From Pseudanabaena sp. ABRG5-3 (GTDB lineage: Bacteria > Cyanobacteriota > Cyanobacteriia > Pseudanabaenales > Pseudanabaenaceae): DNA of 64,000 nt. Positions 8,662-17,188 of the stretch are shown here, piece by piece. The notes beneath the pieces are model-generated. The model did not search any database. It was not told where the DNA came from and saw only the letters and a program-made list of their open reading frames with translations. The translations under genes and the position numbers were made by a program. Numbering within the stretch: the stretch's first letter is position 1; the number at the start of each line of letters is the position of its first letter. The stretch is taken from positions 62,001 through 126,000 of the forward strand of contig NZ_AP017561.1 in assembly GCF_003967015.1 (NCBI RefSeq), in the 5' to 3' direction.

Positions 8662-9699
8662 TTACCTAGAGATGCGTAGACCGATATTTAAACCTGCGGA
8701 AGCGGCTGCGCTTGCCGCCGAGAGAATGGCGCTAAATATTGCCATGCCACCACCCGCCGATAGGGATAGCGCCAGAATTGGCGCAAGTAGTCCCAGCACA
8801 ATCGCGATCGAGAGTGTATCCATTTGGGCTGAAGCAGCGATCGCTGTGGCGGCAAGTCCCGTAACAATGTTCAAGCTCAGCTTTGCCATCCCCAACGACC
8901 AGAATCCCGTCATCCATGCATAGAGAGGCTTTGCACCAATCGGCAGTAAGGAAGCACCAACTGCGAGAGGACCGAGTAAACCTGTAAGCAGAAACCCGAC
9001 CTCAATCAAAGCCTGAAATGCCGACTGCATCGCCACCATAAAAGTCTCGATCGCTGCCAGCATAATTGACCTTGAAATCACCGTGCCGGGGAAGAGATTC
9101 GTAACGGCTTCGAGAGGGTTTTCACTTGCCTTCTCGATTTGTTTTTGTAACTTGCCTACCAGAGCCGCAGCAACTGCACCATAGTTAGATTGATAATTAC
9201 CGAGCAAAGCCTGAGCTTTGGTATTTACCTCTTGTAAGCAGACCTGCATCTCCTCATTCTTGGTGAGTCCATTACATTGCTGACGGTAGGCAATGATTTG
9301 CTCTTGGGTGACTGAGAAATCAGCGAGAGCTGATAGGGTTTTCTCCAATTGGGCAGTTGAAGTAATTGCGCCTAACACCGAGTTATTGGCATTGTTAATC
9401 ACAGTCCGCATTCCATTGGTGAGTCCGATCAGGTTTTGACCGCCATTGGTGAGCAACACAATTACAATTACTGGCCAGATTAACTCGCCAAATTGCCGAT
9501 AGCTCTGGTCATCAATCAGGTTTTTGGTGAACTGGATTGTCCATAGCAACAGTGAAGCCACGGCAATAATTAACCCCAGATTGGTGAGCGCTTGATAAAG
9601 AGTGCCATTAAAGGCGAGTTCCCAAGTGTTCTGCCATGAGCCTTGTACCGCTAGCGACACCTCTTCAGAATTGTTGACGATCGCTTGAGCAATCAGCAT
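8662..9699 (-). CDS. VirB6/TrbL-like polytopic membrane protein, 345 aa
   Basis: There are several hydrophobic segments: about 37-55, 73-90, and a cluster from about 210 to 345 (FLLTGLLGPLAVGASLL, LSIAIVLGLLAPILALSL, Ala/Ser-rich last helix). A soluble loop with coiled-coil character (about 115-205) lies between. VirB6/TrbL proteins form the polytopic inner-membrane part of the secretion channel and show this shape. The Gly/Ala-rich final helices resemble TrbL. It lies 11 bp downstream of the VirB5-like gene. The identification rests on topology and gene order. Confidence 0.6.
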   Translation of the reverse strand: MLIAQAIVNNSEEVSLAVQGSWQNTWELAFNGTLYQALTNLGLIIAVASLLLWTIQFTKNLIDDQSYRQFGELIWPVIVIVLLTNGGQNLIGLTNGMRTVINNANNSVLGAITSTAQLEKTLSALADFSVTQEQIIAYRQQCNGLTKNEEMQVCLQEVNTKAQALLGNYQSNYGAVAAALVGKLQKQIEKASENPLEAVTNLFPGTVISRSIMLAAIETFMVAMQSAFQALIEVGFLLTGLLGPLAVGASLLPIGAKPLYAWMTGFWSLGMAKLSLNIVTGLAATAIAASAQMDTLSIAIVLGLLAPILALSLSAGGGMAIFSAILSAASAAASAGLNIGLRISR

Positions 9700-9710
9700 A
9701 GGTCATCTCG

Positions 9711-10676
9711 CTATCTTAGAAAGGTATAGGGCATCCGTTGTTGAACGGTGGAGTTACGCTCGATCAGCCGATCTTGCCGATCGCCTTTGAGTGAGGCGTT
9801 AATCTGGTCAAGATTGAGCAGTGATGTGGCTCCCTGTTGGGTTTGTTGCACTTGCAGCGCTAATTGTTGAGCATCAATCTGAGCGCGTTGGCTATTCTGT
9901 TCGGCTACCTGTGAGTTCTGCTCCGATAGCAACCCCAGTTGATTAGCGACATTACCGACCTGACTAGCATTGTTACCAAACTGGGAAGCAATATTGGCAA
10001 GGATTGCCGAATTACCCGCATTTTGTTGCGCCACAATCTTGAGGACATCCTGTGTCGATAAGGCGGCTTGCGCCTGTTGCGACAAGCCATCTACCTGTTG
10101 AGAACGGGACAATGAGTTCTGAGCAAAGGTGACGGAGTTCGCCGCGATCTGTTGGGAGACATCAGCGATCGCGTTGCTGTTGGCTGCACCTGTCACTGTA
10201 TTTAAAGATAACTGCCCAACATTCTGAGCATTGACGAGCATATCTTCAAGGGTTTTCTTCAGCCTTGCTTGCCCCTCTTCTCCCAATACATTTTGGATAG
10301 AGGTATTGGTAATCGTAGAGGTGACCACACCTTGATTGATCGATGTGCCATTTAGCCCTGCACTGTTAAAGGTTCCCTTAATCTGGGCAAGGACTGTAGC
10401 TTCGGCTTTACTGGGATCTGGTAATCCCAATTGCCCGATTGACTGAGTAATGGCGGCTTGTACCTGTGGTAAGTACTGTCCCAATAGCTTGTCCATCTGC
10501 GCTTTTAAGAAATCGCCAGAATTAATCGAGGTAATCAGTTGATTGACCTGTTGGATTAATCCTGTGAGTTCAGGTGGTAATGGCACTTGAGCTTCCGCAG
10601 GGTGGGGACTAAATAGCAAAAGCGAACAGGTTGCGAGGCTGATGACTGAAATCTGACGGGGGGTTCGTTTGTTCAT
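9711..10676 (-). CDS. Secreted VirB5/TrbJ-like coiled-coil protein, 321 aa
   Basis: A clear signal peptide (about 1-29, ISLATCSLLLFSPHPAEAQ, cleavage after AEA) precedes a Gln/Asn/Ser-rich, almost entirely helical mature protein. Residues about 190-300 carry repeated QNA/QNS/QLA blocks that predict a long coiled coil. VirB5/TrbJ proteins are minor pilus components with signal peptides and helical rods, and this gene is directly downstream of virB4, where virB5 usually lies. There are no Cys in the mature part. The assignment is by architecture and synteny. Confidence 0.6.
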   Translation of the reverse strand: MNKRTPRQISVISLATCSLLLFSPHPAEAQVPLPPELTGLIQQVNQLITSINSGDFLKAQMDKLLGQYLPQVQAAITQSIGQLGLPDPSKAEATVLAQIKGTFNSAGLNGTSINQGVVTSTITNTSIQNVLGEEGQARLKKTLEDMLVNAQNVGQLSLNTVTGAANSNAIADVSQQIAANSVTFAQNSLSRSQQVDGLSQQAQAALSTQDVLKIVAQQNAGNSAILANIASQFGNNASQVGNVANQLGLLSEQNSQVAEQNSQRAQIDAQQLALQVQQTQQGATSLLNLDQINASLKGDRQDRLIERNSTVQQRMPYTFLR

Positions 10677-10707
10677 GGCAGTGTCAAGAGTTTCTAGAGG
10701 TGAAAAA

Positions 10708-13455
10708 TTAAGCAGCCAGTTCGGGTAATTTCAGCTTGCGCCCATCCCTCAAAGCACTTGCCATCTCGCGCGAAAAAGCAGCCAGCCCTTTGTAGGGATC
10801 TGCCATCGCCAGCATGTAAGCAGTACGCGCTTCCTGTTCATCGGGATTGTTTGCCACTACGCCCAGTTGGATATAGCTAGGGAAAAAGCGCACGAAAGTG
10901 TAAATGCCCGCATCATCTAGCAACCATTGCGAATAGATCGCCTCGCGTTTTGGGAAGAATCGCTCTTCTGCATTCTGGGCAATCACCTCTCTGGGATATT
11001 TGAGGATGCTGACAAAGCTATCTACTGCCGAGGGTTGAATGCGACCAATCAATCTGGTTGATAGATTTTGCAGGATTTTCGGTGCAGAGGGAGATCTGGC
11101 GATCGTGTCAGGGTCTTGTGCCGAGATAATTACTTTGATACCCGCTTTGGCTCCATTGGCACAGAGCCGCGCCACCATTTCCGAGATCGTGGGATATTCA
11201 AATAGAATCGGTGCTTCATCGATAAATAGGATGCTGGCTGGGGATGATAAAGCGCGTCTCAAGGCGGCGGAATATGCCGATAAAGCTAAAATTGCCGCAT
11301 CCTCTGCTTCCGATAGGTTTCGCAGGGCAAATACCAACAACCTCGCATCACTGCGAAAGGTCGATGGACGGGAAATGGCGCGACCGATTCTGGAATTAAG
11401 CCAGAATCGTAGTTGAATCACTATTTGATTGGTGGCTTGATCGATCTGTTCGCTGTCAGCAACATCAGACGTAATATCCGCTTTGCCCTCTGTCAAAAAG
11501 TAATCGAGAAAGTCCGACAGCGTGGGCATATTGCCCCATGCTTCTGTACCAAATCCATCAGCGATCGCCAGATCGTATCTAGCTTTAATCTGCTCATCGT
11601 CAAAGAAGCTATTAACCACAGGCACTAACAAAGCCCTGATCAATTGCCGCAGTTGTCTTTCCGATGAAGAGAGGTCATGCTGGCTTGCCCCAAATACCAT
11701 TGTCATCAGGGCTGATTCCACAAAGGATTTGAAATCCCGTAGCCGTTCCTCTGCTTGTTCTGGGTCAAAGGCGCGTAAATCTGGCAGTTCCAGCAAATTC
11801 GAGGACTCTTTGCTAATGTCAAAATAGGCTCCTAGTTCGCCGATGAAATGGGTGTAGTCCGTGAACGTACTCGTGCCATCGGGCTTGGGGAAATCTAGCG
11901 CCACAATTTGCTGTTCGTGACACAGTGCTTGGGATAAAACCGCCGATACCAATACCGACTTACCCGCACGGGTGGTGGCAAAAATGCCGATATTGCGATG
12001 CTTTCGTACATCGATATAAAGAGGCATTCCGCCTTCTTCTGTAATTAATTCAAAACCAGTCTCATCAACAGATCTGGGCATCACACAACCCGTAAAAGCG
12101 ACTGCTTCATCGGATAAATAGACATGGCGACGGGGGAAGGGTTGAGCCAGCAGATTACCCACTGTCACTGGTAGAGTTTGTTTCCACATCAGCCACGCAT
12201 ACTCAGTCTCGCGCTCTACCCAAGCAGGACGCTGAAAACAACTGCAAAAATAACGACAAGCATCATCAAGGGCAATCAAGTTAGGACGACGAATCAATAC
12301 CGCCACAGCCACATTAATTGGCATTGCGCCCTCATAGAGAGCTTCCTGTGCTTTGACTGCTTTTTGCTGTTTCAGCGACGCATTGACGTTGATGTTATTC
12401 AAGGAAGCGGATTGCTCTTGCGAGACAATGCTCTGCTTGGTCACCCGTTGCATATTCGCTTTGACAATGGTTTCATTGGCTCTTGTGAACTGACAAAACA
12501 CTTCCGTATTTGCCACCGAGTCGCGGGCGATCGCTTCCCAGAGATAACGCATCTGTTTACCCTTAGATACCCAGCCCCCTGGTTTATCCATGAAGGTGAG
12601 TACGCCGATATATTCACCCTTGAGATGCACAAACCCATTATCAGCAAAGGGAATCGAATCGGGACGCTCTAGCAGTAATGTTTTCAGATGTACCTGCGTA
12701 TTGACTCGCTCCTCCACACCCCGCTCCGACATGACCCACAGTTGCGGAATCGCAGGGGGATTGCTGCTATTAAATTGCCGCCAAAGATGCTCCCATAGTT
12801 CCTGCTCGGTCAAGGGGCGCAGGTCTAACCCCATGCGATTAACTAGAATCTGTTCCCAGTTCAAGAAGCCATCGGTAAAGGCTTTGGCAAAAGCAATCTC
12901 ATGACGTTCCTGCTCAATTTCCTTTTCCTGACCCATCAATTGCTGCGATAGCCTCTGTATCCAAGCCAGCGCTTTTTCCAGAACATCATTGCCTTCAGCC
13001 GTCGAACCACGCAGGGTATAGGTGGCATAGAGTCTCAGGAATTTTGGTTTGCGTAGTCCTGATTTGGCTAATTCCTGAACCCTTTGCTTTTCACCCATCA
13101 CCAGAAACTTGAGTTGCGGTGTATCGGCTTGTTCGTAGAGTTCTTGGAGTTGTTGTTGCCGATCGCTGTCTGAGCTAACCGAACCGAAATGCACTGTCAG
13201 CTTTTCACCATCAGGAATATCTTTTAAGCCTGACTGAATCGCCTCAAATAGTGATTCTTCCTGCTCAGTTGAGAGGGTGGTATGAATCCCCTTTGACTCC
13301 CAGCCAAATACAAACTGCAATGATTCAAGCGATGATTGCCCCTGCTTGAGTACAAAGCAACTGACGGCACGACCGCGTAGCTCGAACTTGAGCAGACATT
13401 CTACGGCTAGCTCTTTTTCAAAATGACGATATCTTTTCTGACTAACGCTCTGCAT
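10708..13455 (-). CDS. virB4: VirB4-family conjugal transfer ATPase, 915 aa
   Basis: This is the type IV secretion motor ATPase. Walker A is TTRAGKSVL with Lys499, Walker B is ILFIDEAP with Asp746, and KVIISAQDPDTIARS further on fits the sensor region. The N-terminal 400 residues form the VirB4 membrane-complex domain. The length is normal for cyanobacterial VirB4/TraC-like proteins and there is no break. The start overlaps the VirB3-like gene by 14 bp, as in many transfer operons, supporting coupled translation. It powers pilus assembly and substrate transfer at the inner membrane. This is the best-supported gene of the cluster. Confidence 0.88.
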   Translation of the reverse strand: MQSVSQKRYRHFEKELAVECLLKFELRGRAVSCFVLKQGQSSLESLQFVFGWESKGIHTTLSTEQEESLFEAIQSGLKDIPDGEKLTVHFGSVSSDSDRQQQLQELYEQADTPQLKFLVMGEKQRVQELAKSGLRKPKFLRLYATYTLRGSTAEGNDVLEKALAWIQRLSQQLMGQEKEIEQERHEIAFAKAFTDGFLNWEQILVNRMGLDLRPLTEQELWEHLWRQFNSSNPPAIPQLWVMSERGVEERVNTQVHLKTLLLERPDSIPFADNGFVHLKGEYIGVLTFMDKPGGWVSKGKQMRYLWEAIARDSVANTEVFCQFTRANETIVKANMQRVTKQSIVSQEQSASLNNINVNASLKQQKAVKAQEALYEGAMPINVAVAVLIRRPNLIALDDACRYFCSCFQRPAWVERETEYAWLMWKQTLPVTVGNLLAQPFPRRHVYLSDEAVAFTGCVMPRSVDETGFELITEEGGMPLYIDVRKHRNIGIFATTRAGKSVLVSAVLSQALCHEQQIVALDFPKPDGTSTFTDYTHFIGELGAYFDISKESSNLLELPDLRAFDPEQAEERLRDFKSFVESALMTMVFGASQHDLSSSERQLRQLIRALLVPVVNSFFDDEQIKARYDLAIADGFGTEAWGNMPTLSDFLDYFLTEGKADITSDVADSEQIDQATNQIVIQLRFWLNSRIGRAISRPSTFRSDARLLVFALRNLSEAEDAAILALSAYSAALRRALSSPASILFIDEAPILFEYPTISEMVARLCANGAKAGIKVIISAQDPDTIARSPSAPKILQNLSTRLIGRIQPSAVDSFVSILKYPREVIAQNAEERFFPKREAIYSQWLLDDAGIYTFVRFFPSYIQLGVVANNPDEQEARTAYMLAMADPYKGLAAFSREMASALRDGRKLKLPELAA

Positions 13456-13762
13456 ATTTCCTTACCTCCTGCTTACGCATTCCTCTGTACTGATAAACAC
13501 CTCTCGTCCATCGCGGCACAGGGATAAATTTTGATAAAAATCGATAGGGTTTTGAACCAGTCAAGATCCACCATGTTGCATCACCCCATGCCACAATCAG
13601 CAATACCCATAACCAAGGTAAATTCAGAACTGCATAGCAAATCATGAATAGGGTAAAGCTGATGATTGCCCAAGGAATGATTAGCTCAGTGGGAAACGGT
13701 CCAATTTTAGGACTTGCACCCAGAATGGCATTGACCTTACGGAATTTGTACTCTTCTGCCAT
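13442..13762 (-). CDS. VirB3-like small membrane protein, 106 aa
   Basis: Two adjacent hydrophobic segments (ELIIPWAIISFTLFMICYAV and WLWVLLIVAWGDATWWIL) are followed by a basic tail (RFLSKFIPVPRWTRGVYQY). VirB3 is a short two-helix partner of VirB4, and here the gene overlaps virB4. I chose the ATG at 13762, 4 bp after the upstream stop; a GTG at 13777 would add five residues and overlap the upstream gene. Confidence 0.6.
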   Translation of the reverse strand: MAEEYKFRKVNAILGASPKIGPFPTELIIPWAIISFTLFMICYAVLNLPWLWVLLIVAWGDATWWILTGSKPYRFLSKFIPVPRWTRGVYQYRGMRKQEVRKYAER

Positions 13763-13766
13763 AGTT

Positions 13767-14348
13767 TTAGGCTGCACCTGTGATAATGCCTGCTAAAATG
13801 TCGCCCATTGTCACCGTCACCACTAAAATCAACGGTGTTCTAGCCATTTGCTGCCAGTCATCGTCGTTTCTGGCTGATTGAATCACCTTCACAAGTCCAA
13901 TCCCAAGATAGATTACAAACAAGGCTCGCAACACATTGAAAATTAGGGCAACAAGACCTGTATCAATCCCAGGAATTGCCCCTGTCATCCATGTCTGAGT
14001 CTTATTGAAAAACTGCGCTTGGGCTGGTTCCACTGTAAAAATTAGCAGTAAACCAATCAGGAAACCGATCGCTATGCCCAGTAATAAAACGGGACTGTAC
14101 TTGTAATGCCGAATCATTTGCTCGAATTTGCCGTATAACATCAGCAAGACTTTAGGGAAGGCTAACAGCAAACCAATCAAGGCGAGTAAAGCCGTGAGAT
14201 ACATTCCTTTAGAAAAAGTAAAGGTCATGATGATTCCCACAATAGCCGAAGTCAAAGCGGCTAACTGGGGATTTTGAATTTTGTCGAGGAATTTACTGCG
14301 GTGGGGACTATAGGTAATTCTCATAGGATTACTTGGATAGGTTTTCAT
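13767..14348 (-). CDS. VirB2-like prepilin with an extended membrane N-terminus, 193 aa
   Basis: The C-terminal half looks like a VirB2 pilin. A hydrophobic leader (about 86-107) ends in PAQAQFF, a signal-peptidase-type AxA site. About 80 residues follow with two transmembrane helices (about 128-152 and 172-190). Unusually, about 85 residues with two further hydrophobic segments (about 32-70) precede this leader, making the protein longer than ordinary prepilins. It is first in the transfer operon, where virB2 is expected. A different polytopic subunit cannot be excluded. Confidence 0.5.
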   Translation of the reverse strand: MKTYPSNPMRITYSPHRSKFLDKIQNPQLAALTSAIVGIIMTFTFSKGMYLTALLALIGLLLAFPKVLLMLYGKFEQMIRHYKYSPVLLLGIAIGFLIGLLLIFTVEPAQAQFFNKTQTWMTGAIPGIDTGLVALIFNVLRALFVIYLGIGLVKVIQSARNDDDWQQMARTPLILVVTVTMGDILAGIITGAA

Positions 14349-14524
14349 AGTGTTTCGCTAGGAAAAATTTGAGATGTGATGCATAGATAAACAGAAGCCA
14401 CAGACGGCAAGGAGATCGCCTTGCCCTTGAAGCTCTGCTTTTGAAGAGCATTCTGATTGATAGTTCTTTTCTCGTCAATAACCGAACACCATACGCAAAG
14501 GCGATTTAGGCTGTATTTGAAACA

Positions 14525-14773
14525 TCACGATCTTCTCCGTCGATCTGCTAAAGCATCATTTAAGCCACCTTGCAGATATTGCTTCCTTAACCGCCAGAGA
14601 CGGGTTCTTTTAACCCGCAGCACTCGCATCACTTCTGAGATATCCACACCGTTATGCAGGGCTAGTAATACCTGTGCGCGATTGATGGTTGATGCATGAC
14701 TATTACCTTTTAGGCATAGAGCCACGCATTGGCGATAATCGGTGTTAGTGAGGGTGATTTTTAGTCTTTCCAT
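14525..14773 (-). pseudogene. IS630-type transposase N-terminal fragment, 82 aa
   Basis: MERLKITLTNTDYRQ...INRAQVLLALHNG...RLWRLRKQYLQGGLNDAL is the helix-turn-helix N-terminus of an IS630/Tc1-like transposase. It ends after ADRRRRS with no catalytic DDE part downstream, so it is a remnant. It is not the N-terminus of the IS630 copy at 37.6-38.8 kb, so at least two lineages have been here. The gap to the transfer operon (14349-14524) shows only a small hairpin, GGCAAGG/CCTTGCC at 14406-14425. Confidence 0.7.
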
Positions 14774-14918
14774 GTTTCAAATAACGTTTTGTAAAGTTTG
14801 GCGTAGGGCTACTTTTTTTGCTAATCATTACTTTTGTCGGACAATTATTTGTTAACTTTTCTGACTAGAATGTTTTATGTAACACAAATTTTATAAGCAT
14901 AATCTTCTCAACTAATCT

Positions 14919-15094
14919 TTGGAAATATTTCATAGGGAAGATTCAGCATATTTTGTAGCTATTGTTGAAGATGAGAGAGGGAAAATCAAGCAATACGAAA
15001 GACTGGTCATGCCGATCGCTACTTCATCGGTAAGCGATAATTGGAAAGTGGTTCGCAAAATGGAGATGGTTTATCATGGCAGGAAATTTAAAAG
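14919..15094 (+). other. Short protein-like ORF overlapping the SDR start; unrecognised, perhaps a remnant
   Basis: From a TTG at 14919 (after a TAA at 14913) the frame reads about 58 residues, including DSAYFVAIVEDERGKIKQY and NWKVVRKMEMVYHG, and ends 19 bp inside the SDR gene. The composition looks like real protein, but there is no ATG and no upstream domain. It may be the 3' end of a lost gene that once preceded the dehydrogenase. The rest of 14774-14918 is AT-rich and shows nothing I recognise. Confidence 0.3.
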
Positions 15095-16059
15095 GTAAAG
15101 TTGCCTTGGTAACAGGGGCTTCACGGGGAATTGGCAAAGGTATTGCTATTGGTTTGGGTGAATCTGGTGCGTTGGTTTATATCACAGGGCGCAGTGTGCA
15201 TCAGGCATATTCTACAGAAACTAGCTCGGGAAGCTTACTAGATACCAAATCTGCAGTAGAAGAAGCGGGTGGGATTTGTATTGCAGTTCCCGTCGATCAC
15301 GGTGATGATCAACAGGTTCAGTCTCTATTTGAGCAAATTGATCGGGAACAAAATGGACAATTGGATCTATTGGTCAATAATGCTTATGGTGGTGTGCGAT
15401 CACTGATCGATGCAAAGGGTAAACCATTTTGGGAAGCAGATATCAGTCTTTGGGATGCTTGCAATCAAGTCGGTTTGCGAAGTCACTATGTGGCAAGTCA
15501 TTTTGCCGCAAAGATGATGACTCAACGCAAACAAGGCTTAATCGTGACGATTTCTTCTTGGGGCGGATTAGCTCCGATCTTTGGTGTTGCCTATGGTACT
15601 GGTAAATCGGCTTGCGATCGCCTTGCGGCTGATATGGGAGTGGAACTAAAGCCGTTTAATGTTGCTTCGATTTCACTCTGGCCGGGGATTGTCGGTACTG
15701 AACAGTTTCATCAGTTGGCGGACGGCAACCTTGAGGATAATGAGAATAATCTGGGTGTAGCGGCGATCTCGGATAAGTTTAATTGGGAAACTCCTTTATT
15801 TGTGGGTAGGGTAATTGCTGCTCTATATAACGATTCAGCCCTGATGAGGCGAACTGGGAAAGTTCAGATTGCGGCGGAACTGGCTGCGAACTATGGAATA
15901 TTTGATGAATATCAGTATTGCCCTGTTTCTCTGCGCTCCCTCAGATTTTTATTGCCACAAGGTTTACCGATGCTTAAGAGCAGAGCTAAGTTTGTTCCCG
16001 ATCTGCGAGTGCCTTGGTGGATTCTCTTGTTAAGTATCCTCAAGTCTCCCAAAATTTGA
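15076..16059 (+). CDS. Short-chain dehydrogenase/reductase, DHRS1-like, 327 aa
   Basis: This is an NAD(P)-dependent oxidoreductase with a Rossmann fold. It shows the cofactor loop TGASRGIGKG (13-22), the NNAYGG structural motif, a catalytic Ser in TISSWGG and the YGTGKSA (YxxxK) pair. The extended C-terminus and the RSHYVASHFAAKMM region resemble the DHRS1 group, whose natural substrates are uncertain. The gene is intact, with an ATG preceded by GGAGATGG. It looks like a chromosomal-type metabolic gene stranded among mobile DNA, next to a disrupted 2-hydroxyacid oxidase. Confidence 0.88.
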   Translation: MAGNLKGKVALVTGASRGIGKGIAIGLGESGALVYITGRSVHQAYSTETSSGSLLDTKSAVEEAGGICIAVPVDHGDDQQVQSLFEQIDREQNGQLDLLVNNAYGGVRSLIDAKGKPFWEADISLWDACNQVGLRSHYVASHFAAKMMTQRKQGLIVTISSWGGLAPIFGVAYGTGKSACDRLAADMGVELKPFNVASISLWPGIVGTEQFHQLADGNLEDNENNLGVAAISDKFNWETPLFVGRVIAALYNDSALMRRTGKVQIAAELAANYGIFDEYQYCPVSLRSLRFLLPQGLPMLKSRAKFVPDLRVPWWILLLSILKSPKI

Positions 16060-16088
16060 AGATAATTCTAAAGAATGGGATTGTTACT

Positions 16089-16175
16089 TTACAGTCCATT
16101 TCCAATCAAGATAAAGGCTGACCAGTAGAAGGGATGAGAGAGTTGTGTTTCTACATTATCTGGAACTGTTCCTAC
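16089..16175 (-). pseudogene. Orphan C-terminal tail of a CHAT-domain protein
   Basis: The minus strand encodes VPDNVETQLS then HPFYWSAFILIGNGL followed by a stop. This is the same C-terminal signature (HPYYW..FILIGNGL) that closes all five TPR-CHAT proteins at 38.9-58.2 kb. Nothing upstream resembles a CHAT catalytic region; a transposase scrap on the opposite strand takes its place. I read it as the last piece of a sixth CHAT gene destroyed by insertion or deletion. Confidence 0.65.
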
Positions 16176-16244
16176 GATAAAGAAAGGATTGTTTGCAAAA
16201 TTTTCTGCTTCTACAAAGCCATGAATGGCATCAAGAAAAATCTC

Positions 16245-16463
16245 AGTGTGTATTCTTTCGGGTTGCCATTTTTCATCCTTTGCACCAAGGCAAGTCTTTC
16301 CGTTGATAAGGCTTTGATTAAAATGTTTGCCGAAAACATTGACTACTTTAAATCTAAACCCGTGCATATTCCCAAGATCACTGTCATGGTTGATCATGGC
16401 TGTAGCCCTGAAAAAAAAGTTAATCCCTACCTTAGAAGAGATTTATCCGTAGAATTTAATTAA
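16245..16463 (+). pseudogene. Transposase remnant (IS5-like DDE family)
   Basis: The plus-strand frame carries GLPFFILCTKASLS, then FAENIDYFKSKPVHIPK and ITVMVDHG. This is the middle of a DDE transposase common in cyanobacteria, in which the MVDHG/LLDHG strand bears a catalytic Asp. Both ends of the protein are missing and the tail (after PEKK) is degenerate. It probably marks the insertion that removed the body of the adjoining CHAT gene. Confidence 0.5.
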
Positions 16464-16492
16464 CTTTAGCCAAAACAATGCCAACCTCTAAA

Positions 16493-17051
16493 CTAGGTTC
16501 TAATAGTCTGTACTAACAGAGAAGGCTCAATATCTTGTATCTCTCTACAACCACAGAGAGCCATTGAAACATCTATTTCATCATGAAGCAATTGCAGTAC
16601 ATGAGAAACACCTTCTTCGCCTGCCATCGCAAGCTCCCACAGGATAGGACGACCCAATAAAACCGCTTTTGCTCCCAAGGCTAAAGCCTTAATAACATCA
16701 GTACCTCGACGAATTCCTCCATCAACAAGCACATCAACGGAACCAGCAACAGCATCAACTACTTCAGAGAGAGCATTCAAAGAAGCGATCGCCCCATCAA
16801 GTTGTCTTCCTCCATGATTCGAGACAATGATTGCCTTAGCGCCAGCTTCTACAGCCCTGATGGCATCATCTGCTCGTAAGATACCCTTAAGGACGAGGGG
16901 GAGTGGCGATATTGACTGAACCCACTCAAGATCTTGCCACGTAATGGAGGGATCAAGTTGGTGGGCAAAATAGGTAAACAAATCTGACTCTGTATCACTA
17001 TGCGAAATATCTAAACCTGAAAGAGAGGAAATATTCGCAAGTTGCATCCCT
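16493..17051 (-). pseudogene. FMN-dependent 2-hydroxyacid oxidase, C-terminal part of an interrupted gene
   Basis: This holds the second half of a glycolate/lactate-oxidase-type TIM barrel: ITWQDLEW, LVLKGILRADDA, IIVSNHGGRQLD (catalytic His and substrate-binding Arg), VLVDGGIRRGTDV and AVLLGRPILWE (FMN phosphate site). The real reading frame resumes at ..MQLANIS. The apparent start further upstream (17137) is inside the IS. Joining 20746-20181 to 17045-16493, and dropping one copy of the 6-bp target duplication, gives 1119 nt, exactly 373 codons, the normal family length. The gene is inactivated by insertion but otherwise uncorrupted. Confidence 0.88.
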
Positions 17052-17188
17052 TTGGACTTTGGAAAAAGTTGAAGCAAAAAATGGATGAACGCCCCATGAA
17101 GAGAAGAGTAAATATTGGACATCTGAAATCGAAGCACTCGTGATATTAAGAGTACTTAAGGAGTAGAAGTTGCAAGAATCATCAGAAA

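Noticed and set aside
14406-14425. Rho-independent terminator near the transfer operon
   Set aside because: The GGCAAGG/CCTTGCC hairpin has no T-run and lies upstream, not downstream, of the minus-strand operon.
14774-15075. Short motifs resembling CAST transposon ends (GACAATTATTTG) here and near 62.74 kb
   Set aside because: The match is only a dozen AT-rich bases, with no Cas12k, tnsB/C or CRISPR sequence anywhere in the window.
16089-16397. A 102-residue gene on the minus strand
   Set aside because: Only the last 25-30 residues match the CHAT tail. The upstream part is antisense to a transposase remnant, so it is not a real protein.
17137-17137. An independent start for the C-terminal oxidase half (MLRFQMSNIYSS)
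   Set aside because: Those residues lie inside the outer IS, and the true frame joins the N-terminal half at 20181 across the insertion.
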